In this document: positions 35,546 to 43,715 of the stretch, in pieces
How the letters are laid out: the number at the start of each line of letters is the position of its first letter
Position numbering within the stretch: the first letter of the stretch is position 1
Assembly (NCBI RefSeq): GCF_018607995.1
Contig: NZ_JABBAL010000023.1
Span: forward strand, 186,001 to 250,000
DNA length: 64,000 bases
Direction of reading: 5' to 3'
Origin: Planktotalea sp.
GTDB taxonomy: Bacteria > Pseudomonadota > Alphaproteobacteria > Rhodobacterales > Rhodobacteraceae
Program-made: the position numbers and the translations under genes
Notes under the pieces: generated by a model
The model's database searches: none
What the model saw: only the letters and a program-made list of their open reading frames with translations
What the model was told of the DNA's origin: nothing

Positions 35546-37003
35546 TTACCCCCCCATCCGGCCTTCGATCCGCTGCACCATTTGCGCAGGGACCTTGGGC
35601 TTATCAAGTTGGCTTAGAATGCGCGCTTTCGCTTCGTCTGGAATACGCTTGTTGGCTTCCACAAAAGCCCGGATCTTGGCGCGACGTTCTTCGCTGAGCT
35701 CCAGCATTTCAGGTTCTTCGATCTTCGCGGCACCCTCTACAGTGAGGGGCTTCACTTTGATTCCCGCCCCTAACAGCGGCGTGCGCGCACTGACAACATT
35801 GCGACCGCGCAAGCCACGCGCACGTACCAACACATCGTCGCCCTGACGGCGCACAAGCGTCGCGGCCATCGCTTCCAAACGATCCTCGGCCCCGATCAAC
35901 AGCACATTGCCATCCGCGCCCAGCGCAGTGGCGGGCAAGCGGATCACACCACCGATTTCAGGCTCTGTCACTTCAACGCGCACGAAGTCTCCCGGTTTGA
36001 ACCCAGGCGCTTTGTCGAGCGTGGCAAAGACCAAGCGGCCAGATTGCCCTTCACCCACCGAAGCGCTGTCACGGCTTAGCGTCCCTGTGGCGATCAAGTC
36101 TGCGCCAAAGACATCCAAAACTACTGACACCGGGGCGTCGCTTAGCGCACCTTGCTCGTCCAAAAGCCGCGCATATTGCGCGGTGGAGAGCCTGAACGAC
36201 ACTTCCAACGCATTGGGATCAATCAAACGGGCAAGGCGTTCATTCGCACTTACCAAACTCCCGCGGGAGGCGGTTACTTCGGTCAAAGCTCCATCAAATT
36301 CCGCGGAAATTGCGGTGTCTTCCAACCGACGCAGCGCATCGGCTTTGGCAAGTTTTGCGCGCGCAATGCGCGTTGTCGCTTGCTCTACACGCGCCTCTGC
36401 TTGCGCCAAGGCTTGTCGGCGTGCCAACACCGATTGACGCGCGGATGACGCGGCAAGCTCGGCGGATTCAACGGTTGCAGCCGTTCCGACGCCACGTTTT
36501 GCGAGATCTTCTTGACGCGCAAAAGCTTTCTCACGCAGTGCGACTTGTTCACGGGCTGCGTCCAGCTCATCTTGGGCCAACCCAATCGCGCGCGCAGCTT
36601 CACGGGCTTCCAACTCGGCATCGCTTAGATCACTGGCAGCACGATCCAAAGCACTTTGCGCTTCTGCGGGGTCAATGAGCAGCAAACGCTCACCCGCTTC
36701 GACGTTGCCGCCTTCGGTGAAATCCTCTGAAAGCTCCAAAACCGTACCGGATGCGCCAGCCCGCAGATCCAAGGTACGAGCACTTTCGATCTGGCCAAAG
36801 GCCGTCAAAATGGGGGCCACGCTTTGGATTTCGGCGGGCAACACAGTGACCGAAAAAATCCGTTCGCGTGAGCGGTTGGGGCGCTGCTCTTCGCTCATCC
36901 GCGCTTGCACTGCACCATAGACGAGCGAGCCTGCGTAGACGAGCAATCCAGCGGTCATCGCAACCAAGAATAGCCCTGCGAGGCTCTGTCGTAAAAATCT
37001 CAT
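35546..37003 (-). CDS. RND efflux periplasmic adaptor (membrane fusion protein)
   Basis: The 485-residue protein has an N-terminal membrane anchor (LAGLFLVAMTAGLLVYAGSL), a lipoyl-like half (LRAGASGTVLELSEDFTEGG), a long Ala/Glu/Arg-rich coiled-coil hairpin (about 125-225), the second lipoyl half (AISAEFDGALTEVTASRGS) and beta-barrel domains. The extra C-terminal segment after about residue 440 (EERRAKIRAFVEANKRIPDE) is charged and helical, making it longer than most adaptors. It pairs with the permease encoded next. Confidence 0.92.
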   Translation of the reverse strand: MRFLRQSLAGLFLVAMTAGLLVYAGSLVYGAVQARMSEEQRPNRSRERIFSVTVLPAEIQSVAPILTAFGQIESARTLDLRAGASGTVLELSEDFTEGGNVEAGERLLLIDPAEAQSALDRAASDLSDAELEAREAARAIGLAQDELDAAREQVALREKAFARQEDLAKRGVGTAATVESAELAASSARQSVLARRQALAQAEARVEQATTRIARAKLAKADALRRLEDTAISAEFDGALTEVTASRGSLVSANERLARLIDPNALEVSFRLSTAQYARLLDEQGALSDAPVSVVLDVFGADLIATGTLSRDSASVGEGQSGRLVFATLDKAPGFKPGDFVRVEVTEPEIGGVIRLPATALGADGNVLLIGAEDRLEAMAATLVRRQGDDVLVRARGLRGRNVVSARTPLLGAGIKVKPLTVEGAAKIEEPEMLELSEERRAKIRAFVEANKRIPDEAKARILSQLDKPKVPAQMVQRIEGRMGG

Positions 37004-37096
37004 AGTGCCAACTTTCTAGCCAGTCATAGAATTAACGTAATGACCGAAAATGCGATGGCAAATCCAGTCACGTTTAACGTGATACGGCGCGCGCGC

Positions 37097-37639
37097 TTAT
37101 TTCCGTCGCAAATGTTCGTCCAAGCGTGGCATTATTTCCACAAAGTTGCAGGGCTTGTGGCGATAATCGAGTTGAAACGCCAGAATTTCATCCCAAGCAT
37201 CCTTGCACGCGCCGGGACTTCCGGGGAGTGCGAAGAGGTATGTGCCTAGCGCCACGCCACCCGTCGCGCGGCTTTGCACGGCAGATGTTCCGATTTTCTT
37301 CATGCTCACGTGCGTGAATACCGTGCCAAACGCATCAATCTCTTTCTCATACACATCACGGTGCGCTTCAACTGAGACATCGCGACCCGTCAGACCGGTC
37401 CCACCTGTGGAGATCACTACGTCAATCGCATTATCGGAGCACCACGCACGCAATTGCTCCGCGATCTCCACGCGTTCATCACGAATAATTTTGCGATCTG
37501 CTAGGATATGGCCCGCGGTTTCAAGACGTCCAACCAAGACATCACCAGAACGATCCTCTGCCAGTGCCCGCGTGTCTGACACTGTTAGCACAGCGATGCG
37601 TACAGGGATGAAAGTGCGAGTGTCGTCTATCTTGCTCAT
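37097..37639 (-). CDS. moaB: Molybdenum cofactor biosynthesis protein B
   Basis: The 180-residue protein has the MogA/MoaB fold that adenylylates molybdopterin or binds it. The conserved VISTGGTGLTGRDVSVEA loop and ALPGSPGACKDAWDEI segment are present. The start MSKIDDTR (37639) was chosen because it overlaps the glycosylase stop by 4 bases and gives the family length. An in-frame ATG 15 codons upstream exists. Confidence 0.93.
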   Translation of the reverse strand: MSKIDDTRTFIPVRIAVLTVSDTRALAEDRSGDVLVGRLETAGHILADRKIIRDERVEIAEQLRAWCSDNAIDVVISTGGTGLTGRDVSVEAHRDVYEKEIDAFGTVFTHVSMKKIGTSAVQSRATGGVALGTYLFALPGSPGACKDAWDEILAFQLDYRHKPCNFVEIMPRLDEHLRRK

Positions 37640-38427
37640 TCGGTCGCCCCTAGTTTTGCTTTCAATGCGAGCAGATCCGCCCAAGCTTCGCGCTTTTTGG
37701 TGGGATTATTAAGTAGAAACTCAGGGTGGTACATCGGCATGACGGGTAGGCCCATCGCCTCACCCCATTGTCCGCGAAGACGGGTGATGCCGCGTTTCCC
37801 AAGCACCGCCTGGCAGGCGACATTGCCCATCAAGACCAAAATATCGGGTTTCGCCAAAGCAACATGACGCTCTAGAAACGGCATCATCATGGCAAGATCA
37901 GCCTCGCTCACATCGCCGCCACGCGGCAGTCGCCACGGCAAGACGTTGGTAAGATAGACAGTTTCTGCACGGCTAAGATCAATTGCTTTCAACATATTAT
38001 CGAGCAAAACACCCGTGTCACCCGTGAAGGGCAAGCCAGAGCGATCTTCATCGCGATTCGGCGCTTCGCCAATCACCATCACGCGCGCACCAAACGTGCC
38101 GTCTGCAAAGACCATATTGCGCGAGCCGCGTTTCAGTTCGCAAGCCTCAAAGCGTTCAAGCGCTGTCTTCAAAGCACCGATATCCTGCGCCGCCATCGCT
38201 ACATCGCGCGCCAGGGCTGCGCCGTCGACCTTGTCGGCGACCGGCGCAATCCCAGCCTCGATCTTAGGCGGGGCGGCGGCAGGCACGGTTTTCTTCGGCT
38301 CTGGCTTCACTTCGAACCGGTTCACAGGGGTTTCGGACATCGTCTCATCCACGCCGAATTCGACCTGCCATTCCAGCAGAGCCTTCGCCGTGTGATTATC
38401 CAATTGCGTGATCTGCATCGATTCCAT
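37636..38427 (-). CDS. Uracil-DNA glycosylase superfamily protein
   Basis: The 263-residue protein is a family 4/5-like uracil-DNA glycosylase. Its motif 1 reads GEAPNRDEDRSGLPFTG and its motif 2 MYHPEFLLNN, both near consensus. An Ala/Pro-rich N-terminal extension of about 80 residues precedes the core. The protein has only two cysteines, at FEACEL and NVACQ, too few for the four-cysteine 4Fe-4S site usual in family 4. Asn replaces the usual Gly in GEAPG. Base excision is likely but the substrate range may differ. It is translationally coupled to moaB. Confidence 0.88.
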   Translation of the reverse strand: MESMQITQLDNHTAKALLEWQVEFGVDETMSETPVNRFEVKPEPKKTVPAAAPPKIEAGIAPVADKVDGAALARDVAMAAQDIGALKTALERFEACELKRGSRNMVFADGTFGARVMVIGEAPNRDEDRSGLPFTGDTGVLLDNMLKAIDLSRAETVYLTNVLPWRLPRGGDVSEADLAMMMPFLERHVALAKPDILVLMGNVACQAVLGKRGITRLRGQWGEAMGLPVMPMYHPEFLLNNPTKKREAWADLLALKAKLGATE

Positions 38428-38526
38428 ACAGCCAATCTATGCGGCTAGCGCCAGATAGGGAACGCCCCATCTTGCCCGCACGTGACAGCGCGCCTATAAC
38501 GCCTCGAAACCAAACGAGGGCTGCGC

Positions 38527-39477
38527 ATGACTTTCACTCAAGCTCACCTACTCGGGATCGAGCATTTGCACCCGTCCGAGATCACTGCCCTTCTTGATCT
38601 TGCCGATCAATACGTTGATCTAGGTCGCGCCAAGCACAAACATTCCGATGCACTCGCAGGCCTTACGCAGGTTAATATGTTCTTTGAAAACTCCACCCGC
38701 ACACAGGCGAGTTTCGAGCTGGCTGGCAAGCGCCTTGGCGCGGATGTGATGAACATGTCGATGCAGGCGAGTTCGATCAAAAAGGGCGAGACGCTGATTG
38801 ATACGGCGATGACTTTGAACGCGATGCATCCCGATTTGCTAGTCGTGCGTCACCCCCATTCGGGCGCAGTGGATCTATTGGCGCAAAAAGTGAACTGTGC
38901 AGTTCTTAATGCGGGTGATGGGCGACACGAACATCCGACCCAAGCCTTGCTCGATGCGTTGACAATCCGCCGAGCGAAAGGCCGCCTTCACCGTCTGTCC
39001 ATCGCGATTTGCGGCGATATAGCCCATTCACGTGTCGCGCGGTCCAACATTATGCTGCTTGGCAAGATGGAAAACCGTGTGCGTTTGATTGGCCCGCCAA
39101 CCTTGATGCCCAGTGAGATCAGCGAGTTCGGCTGTGAAGTGTTCGAGGACATGCGCGAAGGTCTGAAAGATGTCGACGTCGTGATGATGCTGCGTCTGCA
39201 AAAGGAACGCATGGACGGTGGCTTTATCCCGTCTGAGCGTGAATATTACCACCGCTACGGGCTTGATGCGGAAAAGCTGAGCTACGCGAAACCCGACGCG
39301 ATCGTAATGCACCCTGGCCCGATGAACCGAGGCGTTGAGATTGACGGGGACATCGCAGACGATATCAACCGCTCCGTCATTCAGGAGCAGGTCGAAATGG
39401 GTGTTGCTGTGCGCATGGCCGCAATGGATTTACTGGCGCGTAATCTGCGTGCGACGCCAAAAGGTGTCATGGCATGA
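38527..39477 (+). CDS. pyrB: Aspartate carbamoyltransferase catalytic subunit
   Basis: The 316-residue enzyme joins carbamoyl phosphate and aspartate to make carbamoyl-aspartate, the committed step of pyrimidine synthesis. [20 protein letters not shown] holds the carbamoyl-phosphate loop, [10 protein letters not shown] the second substrate motif and [12 protein letters not shown] the C-terminal signature. It overlaps the next gene by 4 bases. No regulatory pyrI gene is present. A dihydroorotase-like gene without metal ligands is encoded three genes on, the arrangement known for pseudomonad-type dodecameric ATCase. Confidence 0.95.
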   Translation: MTFTQAHLLGIEHLHPSEITALLDLADQYVDLGRAKHKHSDALAGLTQVNMFFENSTRTQASFELAGKRLGADVMNMSMQASSIKKGETLIDTAMTLNAMHPDLLVVRHPHSGAVDLLAQKVNCAVLNAGDGRHEHPTQALLDALTIRRAKGRLHRLSIAICGDIAHSRVARSNIMLLGKMENRVRLIGPPTLMPSEISEFGCEVFEDMREGLKDVDVVMMLRLQKERMDGGFIPSEREYYHRYGLDAEKLSYAKPDAIVMHPGPMNRGVEIDGDIADDINRSVIQEQVEMGVAVRMAAMDLLARNLRATPKGVMA

Positions 39478-39995
39478 GCCTGACCATGGACATCACAGCA
39501 ACTGAGCATGGGATCGTGCGTCTTTTCGCAATTGAAACTGTGCAAAGTTTTGATCACAGCAATCTCACACAGGCACTGGGTGTTGAAATCCTTGATCCCG
39601 AGCAGGCGGATATCATCACGATCAGTGACTTGGACGAGCTGGGTTTGGAGGGTTATCTCACCCTTGGCATGGGGATCGAGCCCGATGAGATCGAAGCCAT
39701 GCGCGCACAGATCAGCGCGCTCAAAGGAGATGTCGCGCTTGTGCGCTCGGCCGCATTCGGCGGAATAGCCACGACACTGGCACCGCAAGCACCCCTGCGC
39801 TGGATAGCGAGCTTTGGCGAGACGCCGCTCGACACAACCGCGCCCCCGATCACCACATCATCCGCAAGCGGGACAATATCCAGCCCAGTGCCAAAGCAAG
39901 GCCCGACCAATAATCGCGTTTTGCTCTGGGTTTTGGCCGCATTCGCCATCATCGTGCTGACCACGATTTCAATGTTCATCCGCATCACGCCATAA
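39474..39995 (+). CDS. Conserved hypothetical protein with C-terminal membrane helix
   Basis: The 173-residue product starts inside the pyrB stop (4-base overlap). Residues 1-105 look like a compact alpha/beta domain ([21 protein letters not shown], then [17 protein letters not shown]). A Thr/Ser/Pro-rich linker (about 115-147) follows, and one transmembrane helix ([20 protein letters not shown]) lies at the end. It is therefore probably tail-anchored with the domain in the cytoplasm. I do not recognise the family. Its coupling to pyrB suggests a link to pyrimidine synthesis at the membrane. Confidence 0.75.
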   Translation: MSLTMDITATEHGIVRLFAIETVQSFDHSNLTQALGVEILDPEQADIITISDLDELGLEGYLTLGMGIEPDEIEAMRAQISALKGDVALVRSAAFGGIATTLAPQAPLRWIASFGETPLDTTAPPITTSSASGTISSPVPKQGPTNNRVLLWVLAAFAIIVLTTISMFIRITP

Positions 39996-40008
39996 GAGAG
40001 GCCTGTTC

Positions 40009-40107
40009 ATGGAAGACCCCAAAGACCCAAGAATGTCCGGCCGCGTCGCATCCATCGTGCTGATCTTGTTGGCATTATTCGTCACACTTTTCGTGTGGAT
40101 CGCCTGA
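40009..40107 (+). CDS. 32-residue single-helix membrane microprotein
   Basis: A short frame MEDPKDPRMSGRVASIVLIL continues with a hydrophobic run and ends VWIA. It is preceded at a good distance by the Shine-Dalgarno-like AAGAGAGG, and its stop lies 1 base before the next start codon. The acidic and basic head followed by a single transmembrane segment is a typical small membrane protein. Position inside a tightly packed operon makes chance unlikely, but the length leaves doubt. Confidence 0.6.
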   Translation: MEDPKDPRMSGRVASIVLILLALFVTLFVWIA

Positions 40108-40108
40108 G

Positions 40109-40642
40109 ATGAGCGCGCAAACCGACGGTTGGGACGGCATATTAGACGACGGTGAAACGATCCTGTGGCAAGGGCGGCCAGATGCTGGTCTGTCCTTTCA
40201 AAACATAGATATCATGGGCACCCTCATGGGCCTTTTCTTCATCGGATTTTCGATCTTCTGGATGACAATGGCGATGAATATCACAAGTGATTTTGGACGC
40301 ACAGGCTTTGGTGGCTTCCTTCCAAAAATTTTCCCGCTCTTTGGTCTGCCGTTCTTCTTTATTGGCTGTTACAATGCTTTTGGCCACATCTTCTGGGACG
40401 CCTATCTGCGCTCTAAGACCCACTATACGCTGACCAAAAAACGCACTTCCATTGCGACAGACCATCCGAGCAAGGGCAAGTTATTGATCGACCGTGATAT
40501 AGATGCGGATATGACGATCACGCTCAAAGTCGGCCCGCCTGGTAGCGTCTTTTTCCAAGGCACAAACAACGGGTTCAAACGTATTGAAGACGGACGTCAT
40601 GTTCACAAATTCATGCGCCAAATTCGGAAAGATCTAACATGA
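40109..40642 (+). CDS. Two-helix membrane protein with PH-like domain
   Basis: The 177-residue protein starts with DDGETILWQGRPDAG, typical of bacterial PH-like membrane proteins. It has two transmembrane segments (about 35-57 and 70-92) and ends with a beta-rich domain (THYTLTKKRTSIATDHPSKG, then TITLKVGPPGSVFFQG). The function is unknown. It overlaps the dihydroorotase-like gene by 4 bases, so it is made together with the pyrimidine genes. It is one of three consecutive uncharacterised genes between pyrB and that gene, all with membrane segments. Confidence 0.75.
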   Translation: MSAQTDGWDGILDDGETILWQGRPDAGLSFQNIDIMGTLMGLFFIGFSIFWMTMAMNITSDFGRTGFGGFLPKIFPLFGLPFFFIGCYNAFGHIFWDAYLRSKTHYTLTKKRTSIATDHPSKGKLLIDRDIDADMTITLKVGPPGSVFFQGTNNGFKRIEDGRHVHKFMRQIRKDLT

Positions 40643-41898
40643 ACATTCGGTTCACCAACGCTCGCCTGATCAATCCTGAGACAGGCACAGATGATATTGG
40701 CGACCTTGGTGTCGTTGACGGCAAAATTGCAGAGCCGACCGCGGACGCTGAGGTAATAGATTGCGCAGGCAAGTGCCTTGCGCCTGGGATCATCGACATT
40801 GGCGTGAAGGTTTGCGAACCGGGCGAACGTCATAAGGAAAGCTACCGCAGCGCGGGCCTTGCGGCGGCGGCGGGTGGTGTGACGACAATGGTAACGCGGC
40901 CTGACACGGCACCAGCAATTGATAGTCCCGAAGTGCTCGAATTTGTGCGCCGCCGCGCGAATGAAGCGGCGCCCGTTAACGTCCTTGTCATGGCGGCACT
41001 CACCAAAGGGCGTGAGGGGCGTGAAATGACCGAGATCGGCTTTTTGCAGGACGCAGGCGCGGTCGCTTTTACCGATTGCGATCATGTGATCAGCGACACC
41101 AAGGCCTACAGCCGCGCGCTTACATATGCACGCAGCCTTGGTGCCTTGGTCATCGCGCACATTCAAGAACCCAATCTCAGCAAGGGCGCTGCCGTCACAT
41201 CCGGCAAATTCGCCTCCCTGCGCGGTCTGCCTGCGGTGTCTGCAATGGCCGAACGCATGGGGCTGGATCGCGATATCGCGCTGATCGAAATGACAGGGGT
41301 GCGTTATCATGCGGATCAAATCACCACCGCGCGTGCGCTGCCTGCATTAGAGCGCGCAAAGGCCAATGGCCTCGACATCACCGCGGGCGTGTCCATCCAT
41401 CACCTCACATTGAACGAGCTTGATGTCGCGGATTATCGGACCTTCTTTAAGGTCAAGCCGCCGCTCAGATCGGAAAGCGACCGCCTCGCCGTAATTGACG
41501 CGCTGGCAAATGGCACCATCGATCTCATCTCCTCAATGCACACGCCGCAAGATGAGGAAAGCAAGCGTCTACCTTTCGAAGAAGCTGCCTCTGGCGCAGT
41601 CGCGATGGAAACGCTTTTGCCTGCTGCCATGCGTTTGATCCACAACGATTATATGGATCTACCGACACTCTGGCGCGCACTGAGTCTAGCCCCTGCGAAA
41701 CGTCTTGGCCTCGATGCTGGCCGTCTCGCGGTTGGCGCACCCGCTGATCTGGTTCTTTTTGATCCAGACGCGCCCTTCATCATGGATCGCTTCAAGCTGC
41801 ACAGTAAATCCAAGAACACCCCGTTTGACGGCGCGCGTATGCAGGGTAAGGTCCATGCAACCTACGTGGCGGGGCGCCCAGTTTTTGAGAGAGACTAA
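40639..41898 (+). CDS. pyrC: Dihydroorotase homologue lacking metal ligands (PyrC'-like)
   Basis: The 419-residue protein is clearly of the amidohydrolase dihydroorotase family (QITTARALPALERAKANGLD, FKVKPPLRSESDR, SKNTPFDGARMQGKV). However, the DxHxHxRxPG metal and substrate motif reads DIGVKVCEPG: Gly55, Lys57 and Cys59 replace His, His and Arg. The late catalytic aspartate position is Met300 in SSMHTP. It should therefore be inactive as a hydrolase. In pseudomonads such PyrC' proteins are structural partners of aspartate carbamoyltransferase. The nearby pyrB fits that role, and an active dihydroorotase should lie elsewhere. Confidence 0.88.
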   Translation: MNIRFTNARLINPETGTDDIGDLGVVDGKIAEPTADAEVIDCAGKCLAPGIIDIGVKVCEPGERHKESYRSAGLAAAAGGVTTMVTRPDTAPAIDSPEVLEFVRRRANEAAPVNVLVMAALTKGREGREMTEIGFLQDAGAVAFTDCDHVISDTKAYSRALTYARSLGALVIAHIQEPNLSKGAAVTSGKFASLRGLPAVSAMAERMGLDRDIALIEMTGVRYHADQITTARALPALERAKANGLDITAGVSIHHLTLNELDVADYRTFFKVKPPLRSESDRLAVIDALANGTIDLISSMHTPQDEESKRLPFEEAASGAVAMETLLPAAMRLIHNDYMDLPTLWRALSLAPAKRLGLDAGRLAVGAPADLVLFDPDAPFIMDRFKLHSKSKNTPFDGARMQGKVHATYVAGRPVFERD

Positions 41899-42501
41899 AT
41901 GCCAATCATCGAAACAAGCGTGCTCGCGCTGCTTATCTGGGCCGTCCTTGGCTATCTCTTTGGCTCTGTTCCTTTCGGCGTTTTAATTTCGCGCCTCATG
42001 GGCCTGGGAGATTTGCGTGATATCGGGTCTGGCAACATTGGCGCAACCAATGTTCTGCGCACAGGATCAAAGCCAGCAGCCTTCGCAACGCTCGTTCTTG
42101 ACGGGGCGAAAGGTGCCATTGCCGCGCTTATTGCCCGCGCAATGGCAGGGGAAGACGCAGCGCAAGTCGCAGGCTCGATGGCACTCATCGGACATTGCTA
42201 TCCGATCTGGCTTAAATTCAAAGGCGGCAAAGGAGTTGCAACCTTCCTTGGTCTCTTGCTCGCACTCAGCTTGCCAGTTGGCGCAGCGTGCTGCGCGACA
42301 TGGGCGGCTTTCGCCGCCTTGAAACGCATTTCTTCTCTCGCAGCGCTTGCAGCGGCTGGCTCATCAACATTCTGGATGACACTTCTTGGTTACTCCGAAG
42401 GCTTTGTGATGGGCGTTATCCTTACGGCCCTAATCTTCTGGCGCCACAGATCCAACATTACACGCTTGCGCGCGGGCACTGAGCCCAAGATTGGCGCATA
42501 A
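41899..42501 (+). CDS. plsY: Acyl-phosphate glycerol-3-phosphate acyltransferase
   Basis: The 200-residue integral membrane enzyme moves an acyl group from acyl-phosphate to glycerol-3-phosphate, the first step of phospholipid synthesis. The three family motifs are SGNIGATNVLRTG, GHCYPIWLKFKGGKGVATFLG and the late SEGFVMGVILTALIFWRHRSN segment. It begins at the base after the preceding stop codon and is part of the pyrimidine operon, an unusual pairing of nucleotide and lipid synthesis genes. Confidence 0.95.
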   Translation: MPIIETSVLALLIWAVLGYLFGSVPFGVLISRLMGLGDLRDIGSGNIGATNVLRTGSKPAAFATLVLDGAKGAIAALIARAMAGEDAAQVAGSMALIGHCYPIWLKFKGGKGVATFLGLLLALSLPVGAACCATWAAFAALKRISSLAALAAAGSSTFWMTLLGYSEGFVMGVILTALIFWRHRSNITRLRAGTEPKIGA

Positions 42502-42506
42502 GCCAG

Positions 42507-43658
42507 TTGGCACCCTATAAAGACAGCAATTGGTCCAACATCATTGCGTCGTCTGCGATTATGTCATTGGCCTTGCTTGGGGATGCGTTGCTCTATGCGG
42601 TTTTGCCGGTTTACGCGGCTGATTTTGGCCTAACACTGCCTTGGGTTGGCGTGATGCTGTCTGCCAATCGCTTTGTACGAGTGTTTGCCTATGGTGCTAT
42701 TGCACAGGTCACAGCCTTACTGGGTCCGCGTAAAATGTGCATAATCGCTGCGATCACGGCAACCTTCTCCACAGCGATCTATGGTTGCGGGCAAGGGCCC
42801 GCGGTCATTCTGTTTGCGCGCATTCTATGGGGTCTGACCTACGGCATTCTGATCCTCGCGACACTGTCTTACGCCGTCACCAGTCGAAAAAGCGCAGGCA
42901 CGCGCATCGGGATCAGCCAGGCGATCCAACGCTCTGGCCCAATGCTCGCGCTACTGGCTGGCGCATGGCTTGTGGGACGGGTAGGCCCAAACATGGCTTT
43001 TATGCTGATCGCAATTGTGACCGCGCTTGCGCTGCCCCTCGCACTTAGACTCCCGCATGACGCGACAACCAAACCAAAACCCAAATCCTCAAGCGCGCTC
43101 CCACGACCCAAGCCCATCGACATTCTGTTTTTCTTGCAAGGCTACGGTGTTGATGGAGTCTTCGCCATTACAATCACCCTCATTTTCGCGCGCGAAACCT
43201 CTGTTGCCAACGCGGTGATGAGCGGCAGCGCGCTCCTTGCCATGCGCCACTTTGGTGAAGCCGTTGCAGCCCCTATATTTGGCTGGATCGCCGACAAGCT
43301 CGGGGCGAGCAAGGTTTTCATAGGTACCGCAAGCCTTACAATGCTTGGATTTATCTTTGTAGCCATCGGCTGGACCGTGCTTGGCGCGCTGATCATGCTC
43401 ATATTTCGCGGGGCTCTCGCGTCCCTCGGCCCAGCTGTGATCGCGCAATCCACAAGCGAAGCAAACGATGTCATCGGCCCGCTCGCACGTATGCAAGCAT
43501 GGCGCGATCTTGGAGCCGCCTGTGGCCCCCTCGCCACTGGCTTTCTTCTCGCGATCCTGTCACCAGAAGCGCAACACGCGCTCGTCGCAATCGCGCTTGG
43601 GATGGGGATCAGCTATTGGCTTTATGCAAAGCGACCCCGACATTCATCTTGCCCTTAA
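42507..43658 (+). CDS. MFS transporter
   Basis: The 383-residue protein shows about twelve hydrophobic segments in two halves. Family landmarks are the loop after helix 2 (SANRFVRVFAYGAIAQ) and the helix 4-5 region with ARILWGLTYGILI and GTRIGISQAIQRSGP. It starts at a TTG 6 bases after the plsY stop; no ATG gives a complete first helix. The substrate is unknown. It probably belongs to the same transcript as plsY. Confidence 0.82.
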   Translation: MAPYKDSNWSNIIASSAIMSLALLGDALLYAVLPVYAADFGLTLPWVGVMLSANRFVRVFAYGAIAQVTALLGPRKMCIIAAITATFSTAIYGCGQGPAVILFARILWGLTYGILILATLSYAVTSRKSAGTRIGISQAIQRSGPMLALLAGAWLVGRVGPNMAFMLIAIVTALALPLALRLPHDATTKPKPKSSSALPRPKPIDILFFLQGYGVDGVFAITITLIFARETSVANAVMSGSALLAMRHFGEAVAAPIFGWIADKLGASKVFIGTASLTMLGFIFVAIGWTVLGALIMLIFRGALASLGPAVIAQSTSEANDVIGPLARMQAWRDLGAACGPLATGFLLAILSPEAQHALVAIALGMGISYWLYAKRPRHSSCP

Positions 43659-43715
43659 ACTCTCGCCAGAGGCGAAAGCGCTCAAACAAGCGCGTGCGCT
43701 ATACGCTCAATATGG

